From Marinobacter sp. (GTDB lineage: Bacteria > Pseudomonadota > Gammaproteobacteria > Pseudomonadales > Oleiphilaceae), in contig JAKLLS010000018.1 of assembly GCA_022014155.1 (NCBI GenBank), forward strand, positions 1 through 40,289: 40,289 nt of DNA, written 5' to 3'. Below are positions 38,595 through 40,289 of the stretch, one piece after another; position 1 is the stretch's first letter; each line of letters starts with the position of its first letter. The notes under the pieces were generated by a model that was not told the origin of the DNA, made no database searches, and saw only the letters and a program-made list of their open reading frames with translations. The position numbers were made by a program, and so were the translations under genes.

Positions 38595-38828
38595 CTATGG
38601 AGTCGCCCCACCAGAAGCGGCATCACTAAATAGGTCGGCAAAGGCTGCTGTTACCTGATCTCCAAGCCCACTCCCCAAAGCCAGACCGATAATCAAAACT
38701 ATCGCAGCAGCAAGAACCAGATACTCAAGTGCAGATGCGCCTTTCTGCTTTGACTTAAGCGACAACTTCTTGGCCTGCAGATTCACGGCAATACGTGAAG
38801 ACATGTTGTTGATCCTTTGAATGCTCAT
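38595..38828 (-). CDS. flp: Flp type IVb major pilin
   Basis: A 77-residue prepilin with a 30-residue leader ending KQKG. The predicted cleavage after Gly30 is followed by ASALEYLVLAAAIVLIIGLA, with Glu35 and Tyr36 as the conserved Flp pair. The mature pilin is about 47 residues, ending in a Gly-rich tail. AAGGAG lies 6 nt before the ATG. The leader is long compared with many Flp prepilins. It is the first gene of the tad operon and is probably the most strongly expressed. Confidence 0.95.
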   Translation of the reverse strand: MSIQRINNMSSRIAVNLQAKKLSLKSKQKGASALEYLVLAAAIVLIIGLALGSGLGDQVTAAFADLFSDAASGGATP

Positions 38829-39187
38829 GGCAAACTCCTTCGCACGGCTTGTTGTATGGTTTAAACGTAGAGCATATGCCGCCTATAAAGCGACAGGTTT
38901 TGTTATGCTTTTTGTTACTGATAGTCAGACTTTTTTGCTACCGCCAATTGACCCAGCTCAAAAAAACACCCATTAACACTGAAGCAAGCGTCGATTACGT
39001 CACAAGACATTAACATCACCGCACCCTTTAAAATATTGCCTTTAATGACAAGAAAACTGGCCATATCGGCCAATAATTAAACGACCCGGAAGTCTCCTGA
39101 AACCCGCCTACGCCTACTGCCACCTGACATTGCCGAGCACTAGCCGCAAATGTGATACTGACCCACAAATCCAATCCGGATCGACCT
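38829..39187. promoter_or_regulatory. Divergent intergenic region upstream of flp
   Basis: A 359-bp AT-rich stretch without a credible gene. It should hold the tad operon promoter on the minus strand. Two copies of TTTTGTTA (38898-38905 and 38910-38917), 12 bp apart, lie about 70-90 bp upstream of flp and could be activator sites; the minus-strand TATAGG beside them has no good -35. Nearer the plus-strand gene, TGGCC-ATATC-GGCCA (39058-39072) is a short inverted repeat that could be an operator. Confidence 0.4.
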
Positions 39188-39667
39188 ATGACAACACCCC
39201 GTCAAGCCGTTGCAAGAATTATTGATTCCACTCAACCACAGACTCTGCTGGTTTGCGGTGCGCTGGCTGAAGAAGCGGGCAGGCACTGGCTGTTACACAA
39301 TAAACACAGCCACTTAACAACACTGACAGAAACCTCGCTCAAAGACGCATTCCCTCTGCCGGAAATCCAGGACCTGGCACTGGTGACCGACGTTCTGGAG
39401 CAACTTCCCCGAGCTCAGGGCGAGATGTTTCTGGGTCAACTGAGAAATTATGGCACCCACCAGATTGCCGTGGTGGTCAAACCTGATCACGGCTGGCGTT
39501 TCACCGACTTTATTGCCCTGGGTTTCCGCCGGCAGGCAGAACTGGAGAGCGATAGTGCACCTTCAACGCTCTACACCTACAATATCGACACCTACAATCA
39601 CAAACGGGCGTGGAACAACCCGGACAACTGGGCCAACCCGGAGATGTGGGGCAAGGCCTGGTGGTGA
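39188..39667 (+). CDS. DUF6231-like conserved protein
   Basis: A 159-residue protein from the ATG at 39188 (the GTG at 39152 is a less likely start). It has the look of a degenerate nucleotide-binding or methyltransferase-like fold: TLLVCGALAEEAGRHW, then LALVTDVLEQLPRAQGEMFLGQL. It ends with NPDNWANPEMWGKAWW, a tail I recall from small conserved gammaproteobacterial proteins next to YkvA-type genes. No catalytic residues can be assigned. The family name is given from memory and is only moderately certain. Confidence 0.75.
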   Translation: MTTPRQAVARIIDSTQPQTLLVCGALAEEAGRHWLLHNKHSHLTTLTETSLKDAFPLPEIQDLALVTDVLEQLPRAQGEMFLGQLRNYGTHQIAVVVKPDHGWRFTDFIALGFRRQAELESDSAPSTLYTYNIDTYNHKRAWNNPDNWANPEMWGKAWW

Positions 39668-39701
39668 CCAGCCCATGCTCAACCTGACAGGATCAGACAC
39701 C

Positions 39702-40115
39702 ATGCCGGTCTTTACCGAGAAGAGCGCCGAAAAACAGTTGAATGCAGAGGCAGACAAGGTCCACCGTGATGACCTTGAAGACCTGTTGGCCCGACAGCGT
39801 GCTATCGAAGAGAAAGTAAAAGGCAGCGGAAAACTGGATCGCTTCAGTGCGGACATCAAGCTGATGTTTGCCATGATCCGGGATTACTGGAACGGCAGTT
39901 ATCGCGATGTGCCCTGGAAAAGTATCGCCGCCATTGCCGGGGCTCTCATTTATGTACTTAACCCGCTGGATGTGATTCCAGATCTGCTGATCGGCATTGG
40001 CTTTCTGGATGATGCCGGTGTCGTGGCGTTGTGTCTGAAGCTCGTCGAATCGGACCTCCACCGCTATGCCGCCTGGAAAGAGCGCCAGGAAGACCAATTT
40101 GGTGCGAAGTTGTGA
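39702..40115 (+). CDS. YkvA family (DUF1232) membrane-associated protein
   Basis: A 137-residue protein with an N-terminal helical, charged region and the DUF1232 core: PWKSIAAIAGALIYVLNPLDVIPDLLIGIGFLDDAGVVALC, in which the NPLDVIPD motif is diagnostic. The function is unknown. A start at 39675 would add nine residues and has its own GGTGA site; the ATG at 39702 with AGGA upstream is equally reasonable. It lies 34 bp after the DUF6231-like gene and is likely co-transcribed. Confidence 0.88.
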   Translation: MPVFTEKSAEKQLNAEADKVHRDDLEDLLARQRAIEEKVKGSGKLDRFSADIKLMFAMIRDYWNGSYRDVPWKSIAAIAGALIYVLNPLDVIPDLLIGIGFLDDAGVVALCLKLVESDLHRYAAWKERQEDQFGAKL

Positions 40116-40211
40116 AAATTGCACCTTGGTAGTGCGTAAAACCCTGAAACGATGGCTATCTTGTAGTCAGCCCACTCTCCAACCCCCTCCTCCCCATAGA
40201 TTTGCATTATT

Positions 40212-40228
40212 TTGGAACACCTCTTGCT
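40212..40228 (+). promoter_or_regulatory. Sigma-54-type promoter reading out of the window
   Basis: TTGGAACACCTCTTGCT matches the -24/-12 consensus TTGGCAC-N5-TTGCW, with one change in the -24 half. GG (40214-40215) and GC (40226-40227) are separated by exactly 10 bp. It lies about 100 bp after the last gene and points to the right, with no reading frame started before the window ends. It should drive a gene or small RNA beyond the edge under an RpoN activator. Confidence 0.65.
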
Positions 40229-40289
40229 AAGAATGCACTCCATCAATGCACGCACTGCCCGGTAAGAGGCAGCAACCTTATCTATCAGG

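Noticed and set aside
40064..40255. Small minus-strand open frame at the right end
   Set aside because: It overlaps the YkvA gene and the sigma-54 promoter and has no recognisable feature.

Overview
The window looks like chromosomal DNA of a motile, marine-type gammaproteobacterium. Gene content and protein style (tad pilus locus, TRAP binding protein, Cache chemoreceptor, class III alcohol dehydrogenase module, many GGDEF proteins, fairly high GC) remind me most of Marinobacter and relatives, but that is judgement from memory, not a search. Genes are densely packed. I see no tRNA, rRNA, IS element, CRISPR array, integrase or attachment site, and no block of obviously foreign composition.

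Layout. (a) 1-9.6 kb, envelope and signalling: a membrane-anchored beta-helix-like protein, then on the minus strand a 7TM-type diguanylate cyclase, an orphan TRAP solute-binding protein, a penicillin-acylase-family lipoprotein and a Cache methyl-accepting chemotaxis protein. (b) 9.8-16.2 kb, mixed small genes: a SixA-like phosphatase fused to a CHAD domain, a YchJ-type SEC-C protein with a DUF3565 protein, a TauE/SafE exporter, a Frag1/DRAM-like membrane protein, two hotdog thioesterases, a periplasmic amino-acid-type binding protein and a DJ-1/PfpI protein. (c) 16.2-20.2 kb: a LysR regulator divergent from glutathione-dependent formaldehyde dehydrogenase (frmA) and S-formylglutathione hydrolase (frmB), then a DMT transporter. 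(d) 20.3-25.7 kb: a MotA/TolQ-like and OmpA/MotB-like pair resembling a proton-driven stator, then an OmpA-family outer-membrane protein and a large Ig-like lipoprotein with a C-terminal repeat region, closed by a strong bidirectional terminator. (e) 25.8-38.8 kb, all minus strand: a Flp/Tad pilus locus running flp-tadE-rcpC-rcpA-tadZ-tadA-tadB-tadC-tadD-DUF3613-tadG, followed 20 bp later by a second diguanylate cyclase and then a second frmA. (f) 39-40.3 kb: two small conserved proteins and, at the right edge, a good sigma-54-type promoter reading out of the window.

How they fit together. The Tad locus makes, exports and anchors a thin adhesive pilus. A cyclic-di-GMP synthase at its distal end suggests the pilus and c-di-GMP signalling are expressed together. 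FrmA and FrmB detoxify formaldehyde as the glutathione adduct; a second FrmA copy sits behind the tad operon without its own hydrolase. Nothing here is clearly a new defence or biosynthetic system. The items most worth a second look are the tad-linked cyclase with an altered I-site, the TadZ with a lost P-loop lysine, the stator-like pair, the repeat-bearing lipoprotein, the SixA-CHAD fusion and the outward sigma-54 promoter.
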